A stretch of 55,563 nucleotides of DNA, taken from the NCBI GenBank assembly GCA_003640385.1, contig RCAB01000421.1, positions 1 through 55,563 of the forward strand, read 5' to 3'. The DNA is from Setaria digitata (lineage: Eukaryota; Nematoda; Chromadorea; Rhabditida; Setariidae). Shown here one piece after another: positions 14,801-24,862 of the stretch. Below the pieces are notes generated by a model, which did no database searches, was not told the origin of the DNA, and was given only the letters and a program-made list of their open reading frames with translations. The position numbers were made by a program, and so were the translations under genes. Numbering within the stretch: position 1 is the first letter of the stretch; every line of letters begins with the position of its first letter.

Positions 14801-17800
14801 AGATTTCTTCCTTCCTGATCAAAAAAATCGTCATTCCGAATGTTGTTCAGGAGATCGCTTCTCGACACAAACTGAAAGAAAAAATTTTTTGAAAATAAAT
14901 AACAAATATGGATTCGAGACAGAACACAGCCAAAGTTCCAACATGTCATATATTCAATTTTTTTTATGAGTTCCAACTTCCATGGTATTCTAAAGGAAAA
15001 AAAAGCAAGAAGTTCATTAAGCTATACATGGATAAAATAGCCTTCCCAGTTAAACTTAACTTTCATCTCTTGCTTGCAGATGGTTACTCAAAAAATCCAG
15101 AAAATACTTTAATGTAAATAAAAGTTTGAAATTGTTTTCAAAAAAAAAAAGATGACAAAAATAACAATAGTGACTGATTTTCTTCTCTAACGTTACATTT
15201 TGACATATCACTGAGAACAATAAATAGACTCAAGGCTAGTTTCGATGTTGAATAAAAGGAAGACCATTTGAGCATTATGAAGTGAATGACTTACATGGCC
15301 AGTGGAATATCCTGAAATCTGCGAGTAATTCTTGATCTCACTGTAATCCAGGACACGTGTGCAATCCTGCGCAGTTGTTGACGATTTACTTGACTTTCCG
15401 CTACTGACATCATACGGGGTTAAATGAATAGTATCACCAAGCGATTGTCGAATGGAAGATTTTTTTAAAGAATTATCGTTGGATGATAAGTCATACATAG
15501 AAATAGATTCTTTCTCTGAAATACTAATATGCAGATGAAATATTGTTGATACAAAATTTTCCACTGCTAAAATTAACAGATAGGAAAGAAATTCCAAAAA
15601 GTTCAAAACTAATACTTAAAACTTATTGATTTCAAAATTTTGTCGTATAGAATAACCGTAAGATATGTTTCTAAATCACCATTCATTTCACTCATCACAG
15701 TGAGGACTGTGAGATACAGAGTAGCAGTGAAATGAAATACAGCTTGGGTTAGAATCATCTACTTAACATTTTCCAAGTTGGATGAAACCGCCAATGGTCA
15801 GTAGTGAATTAATTAGTAATTAAATGGAGCTATAGAAGATGAAAAATTTATGGATTGAAATAAAAATTAGCACATATTAGCAAGAATTTCGTCTTGACCT
15901 TACCCCTATTTTGACGAGAGTTATTTCCTAAAACAGCAGCCATGAAAGAAGCTTGTCGTGTCACACGTCGCTTGAAATTTTTCCCTGGAGAAGAGAAATT
16001 GCTGAATATTGAAGAAAAGAGCTTCGTTTGAAGAGAATACAAAATCTTCAAGTTCCAATCCATCAAGCTTTCAAGGAAAAAAGAACAGCAAAAGTAAGAA
16101 CAAGCTTAAGATGCAGCTTAAACTTATGAAATAATTTTTTTCCAAAATGTCCTGCATACCATAGCTTCTATCTTGATCAGAGCAATGTTCCAACTTCTCG
16201 TTACCGTAGTCACTTCTCATGATTCTCTGAAACTGACGAAGATTTTTGGAGAATTTTAGGGCAATTTCAAATCCTTTAAAAAAAATTTCATAGTAAATCT
16301 CAAAAACACTTATTAAGTGAACCATAAATCACAAAGCCATAAATGTTGATGTTCATTTTTCTAATAATCCCGTCAGATCGAATGCAGCTAGCCACATTTT
16401 TTGGCATGCGTTAAATTCCTCTATTTCATATTATTCGCACTTTATGTTCGTGATAGTAATTGGATCGAATCACCTTACAAAATTAATAGCCAAATTAATT
16501 AAAAGATATTCCACCAATCTTGCCATATTTTATTAACGAGATTGTATTTCTGTTTTTAAAGAACAAAGACGAGGTAAAGAGATAAAAGTTACACTTGAGA
16601 ATTCAACATTTTTTTGGACATTTTTAAAATATAAAAATCAATAATGGATTTGCATGGAACGAACCAAATAATTAATTAGAATAGCAGAACAGAAACTTTA
16701 TTTTTAAATTTCCACTATTTCTCCACTGGAAAAGATTATTCGCTGAGGCAGGACATAAGAAACATAATTTTGTTGTTTATAAAAATTACTTAAAAAGTTT
16801 TCTTTTTTTTTTTTTCAACCTAAGCTCATCCACTCAGACTAGTGAAAGTTCATACCACTTTTTTTTTTTTCAATGATCATTCTCAAATGTTTTAACTGTA
16901 TTAAAAAATTGACACAGAGAATGGCATGCCAAAGGAATGTTGAACTGAGGTAGTTCACAACTCGAGTTGACCGAAACGAGTTGACAAACATTAGAATGAA
17001 CTTAATCACTTTGAAATACCTCCGTTTTGTAGAAGGACGAACTGACGGATGGATTCAAATGATGCTGTGGAAGTAAGTGACCTGTCTGTTCGGTTGATGC
17101 TAAATGGTAACTGCTATTTCGCTGCTCCGAGATATCACTGTTACTACCTGTTGTGAAACTATACGACATTTCATTGAAATTTGGCTGAAATTTTAATTCT
17201 TCAATGTTTCAGAGAAAAAGTTTTGTTACTGTTGTTGTGGAATATAAATTTCAACTTAAACTTATTTTGGGGACCCTCAGATGTTACGTAGGAAAATGAT
17301 TTGAATGAATAACCAAAATTCTTTCGGCTTTTTTTTTTATTCACATTAACTTTTACTTTTATTTTTCCCTGTGGAATCCATTTTGACAACTGATTATGTG
17401 TTTCTGCAATCAGCGCTTCAGATTCCTCAGCATTCAAGCCATCTTCTTCCAGTGAGGATGTTGATGACGACTGTCGCGAAATTTGCAAAGCACTATGAGT
17501 ACGAGTTATAGGTGTAACAAAGTGTTCGATATGTTCGCAACTGATAACTGTTGGTGTTGCGATCATTTTCGCTTTCACATTGTATCGTTTATTTAGGATG
17601 GCAAACTGATAAGCTGCTGATTTTGAATGCCTAAAAAAAAATATATTATATTGTAATTTTTGCACAAACATATCTAATTTTTTAATTAAATTGTAAATAA
17701 ATAATAAGAAGACTGATTACTCTTATTTTAGTGAAAAAAAAAAAAAAAAAAAAAATTACAGACCATTATTATAACTGAACTGGGGAGAAAATTATTTTCA

Positions 17801-20800
17801 TGGAATCAATTCAATACAAAGAACAACGTTATTCATTTTTCCAAAAAGAGATTAATTAACTCACCTCAAACTGTGATTGTGAACAGAAGTATTCTGATTG
17901 TGTGATTTATTTTCGGAAAAAATACCTCCACAGTAATGGTCGTTTCGTCCCAGCAACTGAAAACTTTCTTTCTATTTCATTCCAGATGCGAAATTTTGAT
18001 TAAAAATAAGTAATTTCCAGAAGAAAATACGAATTTTCTATGCCACTTTTTGCATTTTCAGTATAACAATATAGTTAATTTCTTTTTTTTTAATACCGAA
18101 GAACGAAGATGCAAATGATAAATAAAAAAAATGAATAACTCAGGTACATTTATTTCTCCCACATGTGTCACTTATGTGATTCAATTCAGGAATACAATCT
18201 ATTGAAATAATCGCTACTAGCGTATAAATCTTGGGATTTTTTATAATTAATATAATAAAATTTGGATTCACACACTAACAAGTACCAAACGGTTATTAGC
18301 AGTAATGATGAAAGTCAAACAGTGGTTAAAACGTCTTATGCAAACAACTTCACGGTAAACAGGATTTCGCTAAAACTAATGCTCAAAAGAGATGAACAAT
18401 TATGTGAACTTTCTGTAAAAAAAAAAAAAAGCAAACCGATGAATTGTAGGATAATGAATTGAGTGAAGTCATGGATTTAGCTGCAGCTGATGGAGAAGAA
18501 CGAAGAATATTTGTGCCAAAATCAGAAATTTCAGATGTGCTGTTTGTAGCTTTCTGTAAAAATTTCATTTTTTGTATGCATTAGTGAGAAACATTGTTAA
18601 TTTATGCAAATTTAGTATCCTGCAAAATCAGTGGAGAAAAATTTCAAGGATTGATTGGAAACAATGGTTCCATGTCTCCTTTTTATCGCGACAATGGTTT
18701 ATAAAACTGTGCATGACAGGTGGGAATTCATCAACTCTTTCAGGTTCTCGACTGCTCAATGAATAAGAAGGAAGATGAAGAAGTAATCAGAAATCTGGCT
18801 GGTCTATAGGGAATATAGGTTAAACAAGAAATTTCATAAATATTCTATTCAAACTGCTACATCTAAAACTTACGAAAAGAATAAAACAACCTTCTATTAG
18901 CTATTAAATCCTACCCTCCTGATCTTCAGTAGGTGAAAATATTATTGTTACAACTTAAGATATTGAAAAATTTGAAACTGAAAATTGAAAAGGTTGAAGA
19001 TTTGATAATTAAGGAAGTTATGGGAGGAAAAAAAAAATGAATACCTTGGCATTATCGAATTAACAGGCAGCATTTTCAGTTCGATATCTGAACTTACTAA
19101 TTGGTATTAGAAATCAGATGATGAAGATCAAAAAAAAAATTTATTTTCATTTATTTTTAAAAGATTAAAAGAAAAGACAAATACACTGTTAATGTGAATG
19201 AACAGGAAGTGAGAAAAAGTGTAAACATTAAATTATTTTATTTTTGATATCGAACGAACAAATGTGTCTTTCAATGATGGAAGGAATTACTGCCATGAAA
19301 GAGATTCTCTTAAAAAGTACTCGAACTTGATACTATAAATGACATCGAATATAACCGAACTAAAAAACAACCTAACAATTTACGCTTCCCGAATCGTTTC
19401 ATACCGTTTTGTAACTATGCTTCAATCTAATACAACTAGAAACAACATTACATAGGAAGTGTCTGACATAAAGTAATATTTTCTTTTAATTATTTCTAAA
19501 ATGTTCAAAATTCATATAGTTTGCTTCTGTATTATTGGGCTACTTAGCAGTATTTGGATTAGGAAAGGACAAATATTAGTAACAGAGTAGCTAAATATTT
19601 AAAAAAAAAAAAAAAAAAAAAGTTTCTTATATTAAGAGTTTGTTACAGTTTTGTTGTCAAAAGAAATCCCGATATTTTATGCTTCCACTTTGCGTACAGA
19701 TTCGATAATGAAGCGCAATTTTGTGATAAGCAATTAAGATTTGAAATGACAGATGAAAGCATTCGTAAAAGACATACTTTCTCGTGCAACTAAGAAGAAG
19801 AAAAATGGAGATGGAAAGTTTCTGGATGCTAGTCTGTCCATAAGCAAAGTTCTCACAGAAGAGAGAAATTGGATGTCGCAAAAGTACCTTCGGAAAACTG
19901 AATTAAAGGACATGGAAATGGAAGGGATCAAGGATGCTCAATTGATATCATCGAAAAAAGACTCTTGCCAGCTGGAAGGAAAAATGGGACAATTAGACTA
20001 ATCAGAACAGAACAGCTCTATCATTCCAGGGATGACACTATTTTCCAAATCAGTTCACTCACCGGACAATGGGACATTGATGATGCTGCCACTGTCACAT
20101 GTTGACGATTTTTCAGGGCTACTGCCGAATGACCTTCCACAACTGCTGATGATGGAAAACCTTGAAAAACGGGAGCAGAATCAACGTAATTGACGGAAGC
20201 GCCAATATCTGCATCCTTAACTGTAACTGTAGTACCATCGATGATACTAGCAACAGGTGGATTCTTGGAAAGGCTTTTGACAGTTGATGATGACTTCGAG
20301 TGAATCCTTGTAACAACCATTAATTCTAGCTCCAGTCCCCTACAATGATAAATAAAGCTTCATTAATAACTTCACAGCGAAAAGACAGAACACAAGCGTT
20401 CGAATTTCTATAATGCACATATTATCAATAGATAGTTTACCTTTCAAAAATGAAAGTATTTTCACGTGAATTACGTGAACAGTCACTTGTCTGCTTCATG
20501 TTTGCATATCTCGTAAAAGTGTTTAAAAAGTTGAAACAGCTGATACTTATGAAAAGGAAGATGGTATAGACAATTAATTAAGCAGACACGAGCTCATTTC
20601 CGGAAATGTGTCCAGTGTCATCTTTGCCATATTTGAAAACAGCAATTGTTGTGCTAAACGAACAGCCAATTAGCCATTCATTCTTTACTTCCTCCGTGTA
20701 ATTTTATTTCCACGAGTCAGTAGCGCCTAGTACGACTAATAAAACAGTAATACTTGGACAGGAGACATTTACCCTGAATAAAGCAAAAATTGGAAAGCTG

Positions 20801-23800
20801 AGATAATAAAACCATAAGAAACTAGAATACATTTGTTAGACTAATAAAGCAACAGGATGTTTAACGAGCCACTCAAGTATTTGAGCTTATTTGCTTAATG
20901 AATAATTCAGTTCATACCGAATTTCCTGCACGAATTACAATAAGACCTTTATGTACCCCGTCATTTGAATCCCACATGAATGTCTTCACTGTGAAAATTT
21001 TTGAAAAAAAATTTTTTTTTTTTTAATTCAAAAATACACTTTGCATCTTGACACTTCCTATTGAAAGAGGACACGCAATTTGATCAACAGATAAATCTAT
21101 TAGAAAATGTCATTCTGAATTATCTGTTGGCAAAGCAATGGATGAAACCGATATTAAGTCTTTGAAAACATATAACTTATTTGAAGAGCAAATGGATTCA
21201 AACATTCAGAATCAGGAAAAGCAAAGAAAGGTGAAATGTTCGTGAGAGAAATTATTGAAAGGGAAGACATCGGGACGATTGCAATCGCTTCTGCAGTTTA
21301 AGCAGTTAGTGTGTAATCCGCTTAAAGAATCCGGTTACCACGATTCCTACCCTTATCATCATTCTCTTAGCACTTCGATTCAGTCATCCGGTTGGGATCA
21401 GTGCAAGCAATACCACCTCTTCGCTACTTTATACTCTTACTCGCAGAAATTAAGCGCTTTCACAATTCCTTCCAAATCATTTGTTCATTTACACTCGATA
21501 TCTAATATCAGCTAATGCTGAGGGGTTCGGTTTGTCTCGAATTCCCCGCATAGTCAAAAATGAATTCTTTGACATCTGAGAAAGATTCATCGGAGGATAC
21601 TTTCACTTAAACTCTAAATGAATTTTAGAAGAAAGAACTTCTACAGATTCTGAGACGTCGCACTATCTTTGCTATTTTTCTTTTTTAGAGGGTTCTTGCA
21701 GAGGAATTATTTGCATCTTCATGGGGAATTTATTAACATGAAACTATCGATCCAAATTCACAACTGATCAGCAAGGCTCCTAATTAAACTAATTCTGATC
21801 AAATCAATATTGATTGAAATGAAATAGACTCGATTCACCATAAAATTACTACCACACATATAGAATTAGAAATGGTGACGAGATAAGAATGATACTATGC
21901 TCTGAATTAAAAGGGGCAAAGTGCGATAAGCAGGAAATTGAAAGAGAGAATGTTCACTTATCAGTTTAACCAACAGTTGAACATGACTGATTGGAAAAAC
22001 TGTCTCATTGAAAACAACAAACTTTTCTTTGTCTTATGTAGCATCTGATGGAGAGGAGGAAGGCTGAAAAGGGAGAATCTGTTTCCCTCTCTACACAGTA
22101 GCAGTAAAATAAATGCTACTGAATATATATAGCATATCGAAAGCAGACTATATAACTATGAAAGTGATATTGTCCATGCCTTGTTTCATCCTGTCATACT
22201 TTACACATATATTCTTAATTAATTTCACTTGACCACATTTCTAAGTACCACACTAGTAATAGTTTCAGTGGCACTAGATTGGAAGACTAGTTTTGTACAA
22301 GTCAACTATTGATAATAATGAATTACAGGAACAAAAAAGTAATTGAAGTCAACGAACTTTCCATTATCGCTAAATAAAATTTTGATCCTTTTTAGCAAAA
22401 AAAAAAAAACCATTAATATTATAATTGAAGCTCTTTTGCTCCACAAATTGATCAATATAGAAGACTTGCTAATGCATTAGTAATGGCTGTCACCAACGGA
22501 TTTGTCAAAGGCACACTGAATGTTTTATAATTTTTCGATATGAAAATGGTGAGGAAGTGGCTGCAGATTATTACCACACCTGCTCACTAGGAAATTATTG
22601 AATCTATACAGGTCAAGATGGTATTTGTCTCATGAAATTTCACTAGGCTATAGCGAGGATTTTTGAAATTATTGAACAATAAATGATTTTTTTTTTTTTT
22701 TTAAACACAGAAAGAATTAATTCCATCACTTCGTGACTGACAATATATGTGGAAATAGAGGGAACGAGAGGTGAAAGCGGCAGGTTATCAAGTTATACTT
22801 CAAAATGAGCAAAAATAAGAAGAATTGGCGGATTGAAAGTGATACAAAGTAGGTTAAACCTTTCTCTTTGTTGGTAGTCTGTGGACTTTCAATTAGAGAT
22901 CCTTTAATCCAATTAAAAATTGAAATTTAATATTCGCCATCTATTCTCTTCCACACGGTCACTAGCGTCACCGACAAAGAAGAAAGCCAAAATTTAAATT
23001 TCAAACTAATTTTATTGAATTTAACTGTATTAAATCGAGAAAATATGATTGTTCGTAAAACTCAAAACTTATATCATTCAGTTATTGACGCATAGAAATT
23101 TTGGCAGTACAGCGCAACATCACTATCCCTCAGAACAACTGAACAGATCACAAGTAAAAAATAATGAATAACGGAATCAAAACCTGATAATTCTCAGCGG
23201 CTGGAATGAATGATCGTGATCTTAAAAGGAGATGATGAAACGTTATTAACTGTGTAAGATAAGAAGTTAAATATGGGTGAAAAGAGTAAGACGATGAAAT
23301 GGAGTGATAAGAAGCTTATCAATGAGGTAAAGTGGAATGATAAGGATGTTATGACGGGAATAAAGTGGAGCTTATCAAATCAGTAAGAGGACGATATGTT
23401 TTGTATTTGGTGTGAATGTTGCTCAAATACACAAATAAACTTCCTCCTATTATAAAACCCAATTCAATCAACAGCACTTTGCGACAGATAACATTCAATA
23501 TAAAATTATTTCTCTCCCTCTCTCTCTCTGTTCATCTTTGTTTACTATTTGCTGTCTGTTGTGTTTATTTATCTCACAAGATGAACAATTTATCAATTGG
23601 GATAATTCTCAGATATGATAATAAACACATTAACTACCACTTATCAACTTACCCATTTTTCACCGCTTGTTAATCTTCTTTCCTCTGTGTTCACTTATAT
23701 TGTCTTCAAATCGATTAATTTGAAATTTAATAAAATTTTCATTTGATTGCTTATAACGAAAATGCTATTTATGACTCATACAGAGGAGTCATACTATGCT

Positions 23801-24833
23801 ACCTGACATGTTATTGAGGTAACCTTTCCTCCTGTTGACCCTTGACCCGTGATATATTCACATTTTAAGCTACTATGATTGAATGATTGATAATTTTTTT
23901 TGTTTGTGAAATAAAATGTCACTGACAGAAATCACTTTCAGACAGAAACTGAGACAAGGAGAAATGAATTAGCCAACATTTCACAACTCATCCTTCCTCA
24001 TAAGTCAAGAAATTTTATCTGCAACATGACCTGTAAAGACATTATCATTCTGTAACCTTTCTGAAATTCTGCAGACATCATCATAAGTTAGATGCCTAAC
24101 AAGATGTCCATTCATTTCGACGATTCGATGACCAGCTTGAAGACCTGCTCCATCTGCGACACTTCCCACTTCTACATTTAGAATTATTAATGCGTACAAT
24201 GGCTTCAGCTCAGATTCCGTTGCTTGAGTCGGATTATCCTGAAATGTTTCATGAGTCGCCGGATTTTTTCATTTTTGAGATGTAATTAATTTAAGTTATT
24301 GGAGAAGGAACTTATAAATTGTTGAAATAAATCCAAAAAAGATGTGTGTATCTCTTTTAATCACTAAACGTCTTCTACGGCCCGTTTACAACTCTTCAGA
24401 AGTTAACAGTTATCATTAAATTTGATATTTAACCATCCCTTTAATAATGAAAACGCGTAGAAGCAGGATAGTTCCTAGAAACGTTAATCAGTTTAGTAAA
24501 GCAATAAATAAGTCAAAGGCAAAAATATTTCTTTTTTTTTATCATATCATTCACTGTATAAAATTGTATTCTTAGTCCTACTTTATTCTAGACAATTCCG
24601 ATTTAAATAGAAATTTTAGATATAATAATAAAAGTTTAGTAAAAAGATTGCAATGTTTATGATCAGCTGATTAGTTCATGATATTGGCATTTAAATGATA
24701 AAATAAAAAAAGACACAAATACTGATTGATAAAAAGATACCACTGGTTGATAAAAAGCGATATGTCGTACGACAAAGCCATAACGTGTATCAGTAGATGG
24801 TCTTCTTAATATTGCTTTAGTTCCAGTCATCAT
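2939..24833 (-). CDS. PDZ protein resembling the N-terminus of ARHGAP21/23-type RhoGAPs, probably partial at its 3' end
   Basis: Twelve exons join in one frame, with matching phase at every junction (minus strand, 5' to 3'): 24833-24741, 24238-24057, 20339-20063, 17956-17865, 17630-about 17288, 17184-17020, 16226-16160, 15984-15904, 15566-15295 (or from 15515), 14871-14541, 11608-11507, 3098-2939. This gives about 720 residues. Residues 5-100 or so form a PDZ domain: exon 1 has RYGFVVRHIAFYQP, matching the G-F-G-F-T-L-R-H-F start of the ARHGAP21/23 PDZ, and exon 2 has GSVADGAGLQAGHRIVEMNG. The rest is a serine- and threonine-rich linker with basic phosphorylation-like motifs. In ARHGAP21/23 the PDZ is followed by PH and RhoGAP domains acting on Cdc42/Rho at junctions and Golgi; neither is in the window, so the GAP role is inferred. 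The last exon can either splice on (GTGAA|GTAGGT) or stop at TAG 2935-2937. Two weaker points are the donor after exon 2 (GTTACA) and the exact end of exon 5. Confidence 0.68.
4468..4489. repeat. (GA)n microsatellite
   Basis: A pure AG/GA dinucleotide run of about 22 bases within the long intron. Confidence 0.9.
5828..6292. repeat. 232-base direct duplication flanking a single N (6060)
   Basis: Positions 5828-6059 and 6061-6292 are the same sequence except for one base (T or C in the CAGTATCAG[T/C]ACC segment). The single N lies exactly between them. This is what appears when two contigs with overlapping ends are joined without merging, so the true locus probably has one copy. The unit is richer in G+C than its surroundings. 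A plus-strand frame opens MLLELLLLITVSVS, which resembles a signal peptide, and the minus strand is also open. Confidence 0.85.
9730..10010. repeat. About 140-base direct duplication flanking a single N (9870)
   Basis: The sequence from AAAATTAAAA through a 17-18 base poly-A is present at 9730-9869 and again at 9871-10010, separated by one N. Each copy ends in a long A run, where assemblers commonly break. It is probably an unmerged contig overlap. Confidence 0.85.
11609..14540 (-). other. Intron of the PDZ gene, 2.9 kb
   Basis: The flanking exons join in phase (one base, G, carried from the upstream exon). No other exon was recognised. It contains several T runs of 15-25 bases, including 11838-11858, 13838-13861 and 14223-14244, and the 54-base duplication. 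Confidence 0.5.
12667..12787. repeat. 54-base direct duplication around a single N (12721)
   Basis: The 54 bases from AGGAATTATTCGAATG to TTCTTTCTTAA occur at 12667-12720 and 12734-12787. The N is followed by 12 unrelated bases before copy two. It is likely an assembly join next to poly-A runs and lies in an intron of the PDZ gene. Confidence 0.8.
23257..23646. promoter_or_regulatory. Cluster of GATA-factor sites (TGATAA) in intron
   Basis: Within 390 bases there are eight A/T-GATAA sites: AGATAAG 23257, TGATAAG 23305, CTTATCA 23315, TGATAAG 23338, CTTATCA 23371, TTATCA 23590, TGATAA 23616 and CTTATCA 23640. The pair at 23305-23321 is a perfect inverted repeat with 7-base arms and a 3-base spacer. 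TGATAA is the preferred site of nematode gut and epidermal GATA factors (ELT-2, ELT-3 families). By my rough base-composition estimate about one site per 600 bases is expected, so the cluster is dense. Enhancer function is inferred. Confidence 0.45.
23836..23848 (-). promoter_or_regulatory. Direct-repeat-1 nuclear receptor site (GGGTCA-A-GGGTCA)
   Basis: On the minus strand two perfect GGGTCA half-sites are separated by one A. This arrangement (DR1) is bound by HNF4/RXR-class nuclear receptors, a group that is large in nematodes. It sits about 190 bases from the TGATAA cluster, in the same intron. Confidence 0.45.
24057..24833 (-). other. PDZ domain, split over the first two coding exons
   Basis: Exon 1 encodes 31 residues from an ATGATG start at 24833 and ends in phase 0 after RHIAFYQPV. 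Exon 2 supplies the core strands and helix (LNVEVGSVADGAGL, then HRIVEMNGHLVRHLTYDD). The final beta strand (LELELMVV) opens exon 3 at 20339. The carboxylate-binding loop is YGFV, where many PDZ domains have GLGF. The spacing between RHIAFYQP and the LNVEV strand is short compared with vertebrate ARHGAP21, which has a long insertion there. Confidence 0.75.
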
Positions 24834-24862
24834 TCACTTCTCATAATGGAGATTTGCAAGCT
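24834..24862 (-). promoter_or_regulatory. 3' splice acceptor 27 bases upstream of the PDZ gene start, likely trans-splice site
   Basis: On the minus strand a pyrimidine-rich tract ending TTTTAG lies at 24861 and above, so the mature 5' end would begin at 24860. No upstream coding exon is needed because an in-frame TGA directly precedes the ATG at 24833. This is the pattern expected for spliced-leader addition, although a conventional 5'UTR intron would look the same. The short leader also contains an out-of-frame ATG (ATGAGAAGTGAATGA) that encodes four residues and overlaps the start codon. Confidence 0.45.

Larger units (their letters stand above)
20340..24056 (-). other. 3.7-kb intron of the PDZ gene with regulatory-looking content
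   Basis: This intron separates the PDZ core from its last strand. It contains a cluster of TGATAA sites (23257-23646), a perfect direct-repeat-1 motif (23836-23848), and a relatively GC-rich stretch near 21255-21515 that is open on the plus strand but matches no family I know. The short inverted pair TTTAAGC/GCTTAAA lies near 21297-21327. Confidence 0.45.
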
